From contig DMCN01000121.1 of the NCBI GenBank assembly GCA_003445795.1, positions 203 to 48,868 on the forward strand: DNA of 48,666 nucleotides, written 5' to 3'. Below the pieces are notes generated by a model, which saw only the letters and a program-made list of their open reading frames with translations, did not search any database and was not told where the DNA came from. This stretch comes from Gallionellaceae bacterium (GTDB taxonomy: Bacteria > Pseudomonadota > Gammaproteobacteria > Burkholderiales > Gallionellaceae). Numbering within the stretch: position 1 is the stretch's first letter; each line of letters opens with the position of its first letter. A program made the translations under genes and the position numbers. This document shows, piece after piece, positions 24,536 to 32,778 of the stretch.

Positions 24536-24760
24536 ATGACCCAGCAGCTCAAAACCATCTTCATCAGCCTGATTATCGGCGTGCTCATCGGCATGGCGCT
24601 AGGCGTCAATATCGGCCGCGAAAAACCGCTGCTCTCCAATCCGTTCGCCAAGCAGGAATCCCTGCTCGACAAGGCCAAGCGCCTGGGCAGCGAAACCGTG
24701 GAAGAGAGCGGCAAGGCCCTGGAGAAGGCCGGACAGGCGCTGCAGGACAAAGCCAAGTAA
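24536..24760 (+). CDS. Small single-pass membrane protein, unknown
   Basis: A 74-residue protein that I do not recognise. Residues 7-24 form one hydrophobic helix with glycine spacing (SLIIGVLIGMALGVNIG). The rest is a charged amphipathic helix rich in Lys, Glu and Ala (KAKRLGSETVEESGKALEKA). The ATG is preceded by CAGGAGA at a good distance. It lies between ppx and rnpB. The layout resembles YtxH-like or tail-anchored stress proteins, but this is only a style match. Confidence 0.7.
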   Translation: MTQQLKTIFISLIIGVLIGMALGVNIGREKPLLSNPFAKQESLLDKAKRLGSETVEESGKALEKAGQALQDKAK

Positions 24761-24788
24761 ACCTATCCCGCGTGATAAACTTCGTTTC

Positions 24789-25139
24789 GAAGCTGGCTAG
24801 ACAGTCGCTACGCACCTCGTGCTGCGTAGAGGAAAGTCCGGGCTCCGCAGAGCAGGATGCCGGTTAACGACCGGACGCCGTGAGGCGATGGAAAGTGCCA
24901 CAGAAAATACACCGCCGATGGCTGCGCAAGCAGTACAGGTAAGGTTGAAATGGCGAGGTAAGAGCTCACCGCGCTGGTGGCAACATCAGTGGCAGGGTAA
25001 ACCCCATCCGGAGCAAGACCAAATAGGCTGGCTATGACGTTGCTCGCGTCGCCAGCGGGTAGGTTGCTTGAGCGTCAGGTAACGAAACGCCTAGAGGAAT
25101 GACTGTCCACGACAGAACCCGGCTTACCGGCTGGCTTCA
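24789..25139 (+). ncRNA. rnpB: RNase P RNA, bacterial class A
   Basis: Catalytic RNA that removes 5' leaders from pre-tRNAs. Conserved blocks are visible in order: GAGGAAAGTCCGGGCTCC, the ACAGAAAATACACCGCC segment, CAGGTAAGGTTGAAA, GGTAAGAGCTCACCG, GGCAGGGTAAACCCC, and the 3' part AGAGGAATGACTGTCCACGA then CAGAACCCGGCTTACCGG. The 5' GAAGC pairs with 3' GCTTC to form helix P1. A run of six T follows the 3' end. Ends are placed to within a few bases. Confidence 0.95.
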
Positions 25140-25338
25140 CCTTTTTTCCGCAACAACAGATTCGATGAGCATCAAATCTCTTGCCAGTTCTTGGTGGGCA
25201 AATTCGCGCGTTCCCCTGCCCTGCATTACAAACAACTTTAGCTTAGCTTTCCAATCCATTGCTTTTTAAGCAAATTTGATTTGCATTAACGAAGTGCGCT
25301 AACTCATTGTCCCATAAAGAAAAATCCCATTTACTTGC

Positions 25339-25367
25339 TTGACCCACTAGTTGTTTTTCAATATAGT
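25339..25367 (+). promoter_or_regulatory. Predicted promoter of the dcw cluster
   Basis: TTGACC (25339-25344) and TATAGT (25362-25367) are exactly 17 bp apart, a strong sigma-70-type match. Transcription would start near 25375, at the first MraZ box. The 200 bp between rnpB and this promoter are AT-rich and hold no gene. Confidence 0.8.
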
Positions 25368-25375
25368 ACGTGCAA

Positions 25376-25408
25376 GTGGTAAAAAGTGGGTAAAGGTGGG
25401 GAATCGGG
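25376..25408 (+). promoter_or_regulatory. MraZ operator repeats
   Basis: GTGG (25376), GTGGG (25386) and GTGGGG (25396) recur with an exact 10-bp period, and a fourth GGG sits at 25406 directly before the mraZ ATG. MraZ is known to bind such TGGG repeats upstream of its own gene and repress the dcw cluster. Here they overlap the expected start of transcription and the ribosome-binding region. Confidence 0.8.
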
Positions 25409-25855
25409 ATGTTTCAGGGAGCGACGCAACTAAATCTGGATAGCAAGGGCAGGCTCGCGATACCGGCGCGGTATCGCGACATGCTGCTTGCGCATTGTGC
25501 AGGTCAGCTAGTGCTGACTGCCGATGCCGACGGTTGCCTGCTGGTCTATCCGCAACCCGAGTGGCAGCCCATACGCGAGAAGCTGATGAAGCTCTCCGCT
25601 TTCGACCCGCGCATCCGCGCACTGCAACGATTCCTTGTGGGCCATGCCGAAGACTCGGTGATGGATGCCGCCGGCCGCGTGCTGGTGTCGCCAACGCTGC
25701 GCACATTCGCGGTGCTGGACAAGCGCGTGATGCTGGTGGGGCAGGGCAACAAGTTTGAGTTGTGGGACGAGGCGCGTTGGCAGGCTCAGAACGAAAAGAT
25801 GACCGGATTCACTGCGGACAATCTGCCGCCGGAACTTGAAGGTTTCACGTTGTGA
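25409..25855 (+). CDS. mraZ: Transcriptional regulator MraZ
   Basis: AbrB-like DNA-binding protein that autoregulates the division and cell-wall cluster. The 148-residue protein begins MFQGATQLNLDSKGRLAIPA and holds the two SpoVT/AbrB-type repeats with the DSKGR and DAAGRV (about residue 90) motifs typical of MraZ. It forms ring oligomers in known cases. It opens the dcw cluster, with its operator repeats immediately upstream, and overlaps rsmH by four bases. Confidence 0.95.
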   Translation: MFQGATQLNLDSKGRLAIPARYRDMLLAHCAGQLVLTADADGCLLVYPQPEWQPIREKLMKLSAFDPRIRALQRFLVGHAEDSVMDAAGRVLVSPTLRTFAVLDKRVMLVGQGNKFELWDEARWQAQNEKMTGFTADNLPPELEGFTL

Positions 25856-26784
25856 GCGAAGGACTGGTTCACGCGACCGTCCTGTTGAGCGAAGCAGTCG
25901 AAGCGTTGGAGATTAAGCCGGAGGGCGTCTATGTCGACGGCACGTTCGGGCGCGGCGGACACAGCCGCCTGATCCTGGAGAAGCTGGGCGAGCGCGGCAG
26001 GCTGATCGCGCTGGACAAGGATCCGACGGCAGTGGCAACTGGACGCGCGATCAAGGACGCGCGCTTTCAACTGGAACATAGCGAGTTCGAGAATCTGGGC
26101 GCTGTGCTGGGCAGGCTCGGTATCGACAAGGTGGACGGGGTGCTGCTGGATCTGGGCGTGTCGTCGCCGCAACTGGACGACGAACAGCGCGGTTTCAGTT
26201 TTCGGTTCGATGCGCCGCTGGACATGCGCATGGATACCAGCAGGGGGCAGACGGCGGCGGAGTGGCTGTCAACGGCGGATGAGGGCGAACTGACGGAGGT
26301 GATATTTGATTACGGCGAAGAACGGTTTGCTAGGCAGATTGCAAGGACGATTGTTGCTGCGCGCAAAGAGCAAGCGATCCTCACCACGAAACAGCTCAGT
26401 GACATCGTCGCTCAGTGCGTCCGTACGCGCGAACCCGGCAAAAATCCGGCGACTCGTACCTTTCAGGCTATACGGATTTATATCAACCGCGAGCTCGAAG
26501 AACTCGAGAGCGTGCTGCCGCAGTGCGTGGATCACCTGAAACCGGGCGGACGCATGGCTGTGATCAGTTTTCATTCGCTGGAAGACCGCATGGTGAAGCG
26601 CTTCATGCGTGACATGGCGCAGGGCGACAAGTTGCCCAAGGGGGTGCCGATCCGCGCCGCCGACGTGCCGGAGGGCAAGGTGCGCCTGGTCGGCAAGCCG
26701 ATCTATGCATCGGATGAGGAGATATCGGCGAACCCGCGCGCGCGTAGCGCGGTGTTGCGCGTGGCGGAGCGTTTAGGTGGCTAG
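25852..26784 (+). CDS. rsmH: 16S rRNA (cytosine-1402-N4)-methyltransferase
   Basis: Methylates N4 of C1402 in the decoding centre of 16S rRNA. The 310-residue protein shows the AdoMet motif VYVDGTFGRGGHSRLILEKL, the VDGVLLDLGVSSPQLD block, FSFRFDAPLDMRMD, and VISFHSLEDRMVKRF at the end. The start is a GTG that overlaps the mraZ stop (GTGA). Its end overlaps ftsL by eight bases. Confidence 0.97.
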   Translation: MSEGLVHATVLLSEAVEALEIKPEGVYVDGTFGRGGHSRLILEKLGERGRLIALDKDPTAVATGRAIKDARFQLEHSEFENLGAVLGRLGIDKVDGVLLDLGVSSPQLDDEQRGFSFRFDAPLDMRMDTSRGQTAAEWLSTADEGELTEVIFDYGEERFARQIARTIVAARKEQAILTTKQLSDIVAQCVRTREPGKNPATRTFQAIRIYINRELEELESVLPQCVDHLKPGGRMAVISFHSLEDRMVKRFMRDMAQGDKLPKGVPIRAADVPEGKVRLVGKPIYASDEEISANPRARSAVLRVAERLGG

Positions 26785-27061
26785 GCTCAATGTCCTGTTA
26801 CTCATCATAGTCATCGCGTGTGCGTTGGGGGTAGTCACCTCCCAACACAAGGCGCGCAAGTTGTACGTGGAATTGCAGAAAGAAAAAGACAGGGCGCAGC
26901 AGATGGATGTGGAGTGGGGGCAGTTGCAACTGGAGCAAGGTACTTTGGCGATGCCCGCGCGGGTAGAGAGACTCGCCGCCGTCCAATTGCTGATGCAGAC
27001 GCCGCAGCCGCGCCAGATACGCTATATCCGGCTGGAGTCGGGAATGGTGACGCAGCCGTGA
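26777..27061 (+). CDS. ftsL: Cell division protein FtsL
   Basis: Bitopic inner-membrane protein of the FtsQLB complex, which switches on septal peptidoglycan synthesis by FtsWI. The 94-residue protein has a very short cytosolic end (MARL), a membrane helix (NVLLLIIVIACALGVVTS), a coiled coil with heptads (about 25-55) and a small C-terminal segment containing QPRQIRYI. Sequence conservation in FtsL is low; the position between rsmH and ftsI is decisive. The start is GTG and the end overlaps ftsI by four bases. Confidence 0.9.
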   Translation: MARLNVLLLIIVIACALGVVTSQHKARKLYVELQKEKDRAQQMDVEWGQLQLEQGTLAMPARVERLAAVQLLMQTPQPRQIRYIRLESGMVTQP

Positions 27062-28791
27062 ACTACGCCACTCAACCCATACAAACAACGGGGCAGATCG
27101 AGTTGCCGGCCTGGCGCTCACGCGTGCTGTTCGTGCTGCTGCTGGCGGGCCTCGCCACGCTGCTGGTGCGCGCGGTTTATCTGCAAGGCATCAACAACGA
27201 CTTCCTGCAGCAAAAGGGCGACGCGCGCTACGGCCGCGTCGTCGAACTTCATGCGCACCGCGGCATGATAACCGACCGCCACGGCGAACCGCTGGCGGTG
27301 AGCACGCCGGTGGAGTCGGTGTGGGCGAGTCCGGCGGATACCGCGGTCACGACCCGGCAGATCATCCAGTTGGCGAGCATCGTCGGCCTGTCGCCCGAGG
27401 AAGTGAAAAGCAAACTCAAAGACACCTCGCGAGAATTCGTCTATCTGAAACGCCAGTTGCCGCCGGCGCAGGCGGCCAGAGTGGTCAAGCTGGGCATCCC
27501 CGGCATCTCCCTGCAGCGCGAATATCGCCGCTACTATCCCGGTGGTGATGTCACCTCGCATCTGATCGGCTTCACCGATGTGGACGATAACGGTCAGGAG
27601 GGCATCGAGTTGGCCCTGCAGGCGCAACTCGGCGGCAAGGCCGGCAGCCAGCAGGTGATCAAGGACAGGCGCGGATTCATCGTGGAGGATGCTGGCAGCA
27701 TGCGCGCACCCAAGGCGGGCGGCGATGTCGCGCTCAGCATCGACAGCAAGATACAGTCGATGGCATTCCGCGAGATCAGGCAGGCGGTCGAGCGCAACCG
27801 CGCCAAGGCCGGCTCCATCGTGGTGCTGGACGCCAGGACCGGCGAGGTGCTGGCACTGGCGAACTGGCCTTCCTTCAACCCCAACAATCGTGCCAAACCA
27901 TCTGTCGGCGTGCTGCGCAACCGCTCGGTCACCGACTTGTTCGAGCCGGGCTCGACCATGAAACCGTTCACCGTGGCAGCGGCGCTGGAAGCGGGCAAAG
28001 TCTTCCCCGGCACCCTCATCAACACTGCGGGCGGCAAGTTCACCATCAACGGCCGTACGATTCACGACACTCACCCTTCCAGCGCGCTTACGGTCAGCCA
28101 GGTCATCCAGCGATCCAGCAACGTCGGCACGGCGCGCATCGCGCTCGGTCTGTCGCCCGAGGTGTTCTGGCGCAGTCTCAACGAGAGCGGCCTCGGTTCG
28201 GTCACCGGCTGCGAGTTCCCCGGTGAGGCAGTCGGCAAGCTGCGCGACTACAAGACCTGGCGTCCGATCGAGCAGGCGACCATGTCCTACGGCCACGGCA
28301 TCTCGGTCAACCTGCTGCAGCTTGCGCGCGCCTATACCGTATTCGCCAACAACGGCGAGTTGCTGCCGGTGACGCTGCTAAGGCAGGAAGTGCCGAGTGT
28401 GGGCGTAAAGGTCTTTTCGGATGCCACAGCGCAATCCGTGCGCGACATGATGGAGACCGTGGTGCGTCCTGGCGGTACCGCGCCGCTGGCGCAGATCACC
28501 GGCTATCGCGTGGCGGGCAAGACCGGCACTGCGCACAAACTCGAGAACGGCAAATACATAGACAAATATGTGGCATCGTTCGTCGGCATGGCACCGGCTT
28601 CCGATCCGCGCCTGATCGTTGCGGTGATGATCAACGAGCCGGGCGGACGCGACTACTACGGCGGCCTGGTGGCGGCGCCGGTGTTCAGCAATGTGATGGG
28701 TTCGTCGCTGCGCATCCTCAACGTGCCCAATGATGCGCCGCTGGACAATGTGATCATGGCGCCGGGCGAAGTGATCGGGGAGGAAGTATGA
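27058..28791 (+). CDS. ftsI: Septal peptidoglycan transpeptidase FtsI (PBP3)
   Basis: Class B penicillin-binding protein that cross-links septal peptidoglycan with FtsW. The 577-residue protein has a short cytosolic end, one membrane helix (VLFVLLLAGLATLLV), the pedestal domain from about residue 60, and the transpeptidase domain with Ser299-Thr-Met-Lys302, Ser353-Ser-Asn355 and Lys488-Thr-Gly-Thr. The GTG at 27058 overlaps the ftsL stop. The frame upstream runs through ftsL and is not part of the protein. Confidence 0.97.
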   Translation: MNYATQPIQTTGQIELPAWRSRVLFVLLLAGLATLLVRAVYLQGINNDFLQQKGDARYGRVVELHAHRGMITDRHGEPLAVSTPVESVWASPADTAVTTRQIIQLASIVGLSPEEVKSKLKDTSREFVYLKRQLPPAQAARVVKLGIPGISLQREYRRYYPGGDVTSHLIGFTDVDDNGQEGIELALQAQLGGKAGSQQVIKDRRGFIVEDAGSMRAPKAGGDVALSIDSKIQSMAFREIRQAVERNRAKAGSIVVLDARTGEVLALANWPSFNPNNRAKPSVGVLRNRSVTDLFEPGSTMKPFTVAAALEAGKVFPGTLINTAGGKFTINGRTIHDTHPSSALTVSQVIQRSSNVGTARIALGLSPEVFWRSLNESGLGSVTGCEFPGEAVGKLRDYKTWRPIEQATMSYGHGISVNLLQLARAYTVFANNGELLPVTLLRQEVPSVGVKVFSDATAQSVRDMMETVVRPGGTAPLAQITGYRVAGKTGTAHKLENGKYIDKYVASFVGMAPASDPRLIVAVMINEPGGRDYYGGLVAAPVFSNVMGSSLRILNVPNDAPLDNVIMAPGEVIGEEV

Positions 28792-30311
28792 GCGCCTCCG
28801 CGATCAAGCCCCAGACAGGTTTCCGTTTTGAAGAACTGGACGAACTGGGCGTGAAGTTCACGCGACTGGTGTCCGACAGCCGCGCCGTGCAACCGGGTGA
28901 CACCTTCGTCGCCTATCCCGGCACGCAGGCGGACGGTCGCCAATATATCGCGCAGGCCATCGCGCGCGGCGCCAATGCAGTGATCTGGGAGCTGCACGAT
29001 TTCAAGTGGAACAACGAGTGGGTGCTGCCCAATCTGGCGGTGCATGATCTGCGCTACAAGGCGGGCATGATCGCCGACCACATCTACGGCCAGCCATCGC
29101 AGAAGCTGTGGATGGTGGGTGTGACCGGCACCAACGGCAAGACTTCTATCAGTCACTGGCTGGCAAAGACCTTTAGCGCGCTGGGACGCAAGAGCGCCCT
29201 GCTCGGCACATTGGGCAACGGCTTCCCCAGCGCCCTGCATGCAACGCTCAACACCACACCGGATGCTTTGCTGGTGCACGGGCTGCTCGCTGAATACGCA
29301 CAGCAGGGTGCGCGGGCTGCGGTGATGGAAGTGTCCTCGCACGCACTGACCCAGGGACGCGTCAATGCGGTGCATTACGATGTGGCGCTGCTCACAAACC
29401 TGACACGCGACCATCTCGACTATCACGGCGACATGCAGAGTTATGCCGCCGCCAAACGCAGCCTGTTCGACTGGGCGAACCTCAAGCATGCGGTGCTCAA
29501 TCTGGATGATGCCTTCGGTGCGGAGCTGGCAGAGCAACTGCAGGATTCAGCAGCCGAAGTGATCGGTTACGGCATGGAAGATGAATCGCTGAAACTGGCG
29601 GAGCGGCTCGGCATCCGCATGGTGTACGGCACGCTCATGCAGATGGATGCGCAGGGATTGTCGTTGCAACTGCACACCAGCTGGGGATCGGCCGCGCTGC
29701 AGAGCAAACTCATCGGCCGCTTCAATGCCTCCAACCTGCTCGGCGCGCTTGCGGTGCTGCTGGCGAGCGAAATGGACATCGACGATGCGGTGCGAGAACT
29801 CGGTTTGCAAAAAGCCGTTGCGGGTCGCATGCAGACACTGGGCGGCAAGGATACGCCGTCGGTGGTGGTGGATTACGCGCACACGCCGGATGCACTGGAA
29901 AAAGTGCTGATGACATTGCGCGAAGTGACTGCGGCTTCCGATGGCCGGGTCATCTGCGTGTTCGGCTGCGGCGGCGACCGCGACCGCGGCAAACGCCCGA
30001 TGATGGGCACGGTGGCGGCGCGGTTCGCCGACGTGCGCATCGTCACCAGCGACAACCCGCGCAACGAACAACCGCGCGCGATCATCGACGCCATCATCAC
30101 GGGCATGCAGGGCGAGTACCAGATCATCGAGGACCGCGCCAAAGCCATCGCTCACGCCATCGCCAAGGCGCAGGCGAACGACACTATCCTGCTGGCGGGC
30201 AAGGGGCACGAGGATTACCAGGAGATAGCGGGTGTGCGCCATCCTTTCTCCGATGCCGAGATCGCGCACCGCGCGCTGAGCATGTGGAAGGCCGAGGAGC
30301 ACTGGACATGA
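28788..30311 (+). CDS. murE: UDP-MurNAc-L-Ala-D-Glu:meso-DAP ligase
   Basis: Adds the third amino acid to the peptidoglycan stem peptide. The 507-residue protein has the Mur ligase ATP loop VTGTNGKTSISHWLA, the VVMEVSSHAL and LTRDHLDYHG blocks, and the substrate-selecting DNPR in VTSDNPRNEQPRA, which in known enzymes specifies meso-diaminopimelate. It overlaps ftsI and murF by four bases each. Confidence 0.97.
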   Translation: MSASAIKPQTGFRFEELDELGVKFTRLVSDSRAVQPGDTFVAYPGTQADGRQYIAQAIARGANAVIWELHDFKWNNEWVLPNLAVHDLRYKAGMIADHIYGQPSQKLWMVGVTGTNGKTSISHWLAKTFSALGRKSALLGTLGNGFPSALHATLNTTPDALLVHGLLAEYAQQGARAAVMEVSSHALTQGRVNAVHYDVALLTNLTRDHLDYHGDMQSYAAAKRSLFDWANLKHAVLNLDDAFGAELAEQLQDSAAEVIGYGMEDESLKLAERLGIRMVYGTLMQMDAQGLSLQLHTSWGSAALQSKLIGRFNASNLLGALAVLLASEMDIDDAVRELGLQKAVAGRMQTLGGKDTPSVVVDYAHTPDALEKVLMTLREVTAASDGRVICVFGCGGDRDRGKRPMMGTVAARFADVRIVTSDNPRNEQPRAIIDAIITGMQGEYQIIEDRAKAIAHAIAKAQANDTILLAGKGHEDYQEIAGVRHPFSDAEIAHRALSMWKAEEHWT

Positions 30312-31687
30312 TGCAGCTCTCGCAAGCCTCCCGGATATTGGATGCGCAGCATGCCGGCGCGGATGTGCGTTTCAACGCCGTTTCCACCGATACGCGCACG
30401 ATCGGGAAGGGCGACCTGTTCATCGCGCTCAGGGGCGAGAACTTTGACGGTGCGAAGTTCGTCGCGCTGGCAGTGCAGGCGGGAGCAGTGGCGGCAGTGG
30501 TCAATGCGGACAGCAAGATCGCGAATGCCCTGTGCCCCGTACTGTATGTGTCCGACACCCGCCTTGCGCTGGGGCAACTCGCCGCGCACTGGCGTGCGCG
30601 GTTCGACATCCCGCTGGTCGCCATCACCGGCAGCAACGGCAAGACCACGGTGAAAGAGATGCTGGCTGCCATCCTGCACGCGGCCACCGGCGCCGAGGAG
30701 AGCGTGCTGGCGACCAGGGGCAACTTCAACAACGACATCGGCATGCCGCTCACCCTGCTGCGCATGAATGCGGCGCATCGCTACGCAGTGATCGAGATGG
30801 GTATGAACCACCCAGGCGAGATCGACTACCTCACCCGCATCGCCAGACCGGATGTGGCGCTGATCAACAACGCGACCGGTGCACATCTACAGGGGTTGGG
30901 ATCGGTGGAGGGTGTGGCACGCGCCAAGGGCGAGATATTCGGCGGACTGAAAAGTGACGGCACGGCGGTCATCAATGCCGACGATGCGCACGCCTTGCTT
31001 TGGCGGGAACTGGCCGATCCGCATCGTGTGCTCGACTTCGCACTGGAACGTGAGGCCGCAGTGAAGGGCGAATGGACAGGGCAGGGCTATGGCGGAACAT
31101 TGCTGGTCCACTCTCCCTTCTGCGGACTGAAGATGACGCTGCAAGTGCCGGGCGAGCATAACGCCCGCAATGCGCTGGCGGCAGCGACTGCAGCGTTGAT
31201 GCTGCAAGTGACGCCGGAAGCCATCATCGAAGGGTTGGAGACATTCGGCGGTGTGGCCGGGCGTTTGCAGCGCAAACAGGCCCTGCACGGCGCTATGTTA
31301 ATCGACGACACCTACAACGCCAATCCGGCATCGATGCATGCCGCACTTGAAGTGCTGGCGCAAACCCGCGGCAAGCGCATCTTCGTGCTTGGCGATATGG
31401 GCGAACTGGGCGACGGCGCCGCGCAGTTCCATCGCGAGATCGGCATCACGGCGCGCGAGCTGGGAATAGAGAAGATGTTCGCGCTGGGTTCGCTCAGTGC
31501 AGGTGCGGTGCAGGAGTTCGGCGCCGGAGCGCGGCACTTCGAAAGCGTCGAAGAACTGAATGTGGAACTGGACAAAGAGATGGATGCGCAAACCACGGTG
31601 CTGGTCAAAGGCTCACGATTCATGAAGATGGAACGGGTCGTGCAATTTTGCGCGCTACAAAAGGAGGAAGCATGCTGCTCGCATTGA
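30308..31687 (+). CDS. murF: UDP-MurNAc-tripeptide:D-Ala-D-Ala ligase
   Basis: Adds D-Ala-D-Ala to complete the cytosolic pentapeptide precursor. The 459-residue protein has ITGSNGKTTVKEMLAAIL (ATP loop), TRGNFNNDIGMPLTLL, IEMGMNHPGEIDYL and IDDTYNANPASMHAAL, all typical of MurF. The ATG (MMQLSQ) overlaps the murE stop; an in-frame upstream extension is inside murE. It overlaps mraY by 16 bases. Confidence 0.97.
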   Translation: MMQLSQASRILDAQHAGADVRFNAVSTDTRTIGKGDLFIALRGENFDGAKFVALAVQAGAVAAVVNADSKIANALCPVLYVSDTRLALGQLAAHWRARFDIPLVAITGSNGKTTVKEMLAAILHAATGAEESVLATRGNFNNDIGMPLTLLRMNAAHRYAVIEMGMNHPGEIDYLTRIARPDVALINNATGAHLQGLGSVEGVARAKGEIFGGLKSDGTAVINADDAHALLWRELADPHRVLDFALEREAAVKGEWTGQGYGGTLLVHSPFCGLKMTLQVPGEHNARNALAAATAALMLQVTPEAIIEGLETFGGVAGRLQRKQALHGAMLIDDTYNANPASMHAALEVLAQTRGKRIFVLGDMGELGDGAAQFHREIGITARELGIEKMFALGSLSAGAVQEFGAGARHFESVEELNVELDKEMDAQTTVLVKGSRFMKMERVVQFCALQKEEACCSH

Positions 31688-32775
31688 CCCAATGGCTGGC
31701 GCAGGACGTGCGCGCATTCAGCGTATTCAACTACATCACGCTGCGTGCGGTGGTGGCGGCGATGACCGCGCTGGTCATCTCGTTCTTGCTGGGGCCGTGG
31801 ATGATCCGCAAACTGACCGCGATGAAGATCGGCCAGTCGGTGCGCAGCGACGGTCCGCAGACCCACCTGGTCAAGGCCGGCACACCGACCATGGGCGGTG
31901 CTCTCATTCTGGCATCGGTCGCCATCACCACGCTGCTGTGGGGCGACCTGCACAATCCCTATATCTGGGTGGTGCTGCTGACCACGCTGGGCGTGGGTGC
32001 AATCGGTTGGGTGGACGATTACCGCAAGGTGGTGAATCGCAACCCGGACGGTTTGTCCGCGCGCGCCAAGATGTTCTGGCAATCGCTGATCGCGCTGGCA
32101 GTGGGCATCTATCTGCTGCAGCATGCCACGCTGCCGCAGCAGACAGAACTCATCGTGCCCTTCTTCAAGAACCTGGTGTTCCCGCTGGGTGGCATCGGTT
32201 TTGTCGTGCTGGTCTATCTGGTCATCGTCGGCAGCAGCAACGCGGTGAACCTGACCGACGGTCTCGACGGCCTCGCCATCATGCCGACGGTGATGGTGGC
32301 TGCCGCGCTGGCGATCTTCGCCTACGTTGCGGGCCATGCGGAATTCTCAAAATATCTGGGTGAGCCTTCAATTCCCGGCGCGGGCGAACTTGCCATCTTC
32401 TGCGCGGCGATCTCCGGCGCGGGGCTGGCCTTCCTCTGGTTCAACGCCTATCCGGCGGAAGTGTTCATGGGCGATGTCGGCGCGCTGGCTTTGGGTGCCG
32501 CCTTGGGTGCGGTCGCGGTGATCATTCGCCAGGAACTGGTGCTGTTCATCATGGGCGGCGTATTCGTGGTGGAAGCAGTGTCGGTGATGCTGCAGGTGTC
32601 CTGGTTCAAATACACCAAGCGCCGCTATGGCACGGGCCAGCGCATCCTGCTGATGGCACCGCTGCATCATCACTTCGAGCAGAAGGGTTGGAAGGAGACT
32701 CAGGTCGTGGTGAGGTTCTGGATCATCACGATGCTACTGGTACTCATTGGATTGGCAACACTGAAACTCAGATAA
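31672..32775 (+). CDS. mraY: Phospho-MurNAc-pentapeptide transferase MraY
   Basis: Integral inner-membrane enzyme that transfers phospho-MurNAc-pentapeptide to undecaprenyl phosphate and makes lipid I. The 367-residue protein has about ten membrane helices, the catalytic WVDDYRKVV, the NLTDGLDGLA loop with a Mg ligand, EVFMGDVGALALG, and the cytosolic APLHHHFE. The ATG follows AAGGAGG closely, one of the best ribosome sites of the cluster. Confidence 0.98.
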   Translation: MLLALTQWLAQDVRAFSVFNYITLRAVVAAMTALVISFLLGPWMIRKLTAMKIGQSVRSDGPQTHLVKAGTPTMGGALILASVAITTLLWGDLHNPYIWVVLLTTLGVGAIGWVDDYRKVVNRNPDGLSARAKMFWQSLIALAVGIYLLQHATLPQQTELIVPFFKNLVFPLGGIGFVVLVYLVIVGSSNAVNLTDGLDGLAIMPTVMVAAALAIFAYVAGHAEFSKYLGEPSIPGAGELAIFCAAISGAGLAFLWFNAYPAEVFMGDVGALALGAALGAVAVIIRQELVLFIMGGVFVVEAVSVMLQVSWFKYTKRRYGTGQRILLMAPLHHHFEQKGWKETQVVVRFWIITMLLVLIGLATLKLR

Positions 32776-32778
32776 AGA

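Noticed and set aside
27118..28296. A 392-codon minus-strand frame opposite ftsI
   Set aside because: Antisense shadow of a high-G+C gene with complete catalytic motifs on the plus strand; no ribosome site and no family.
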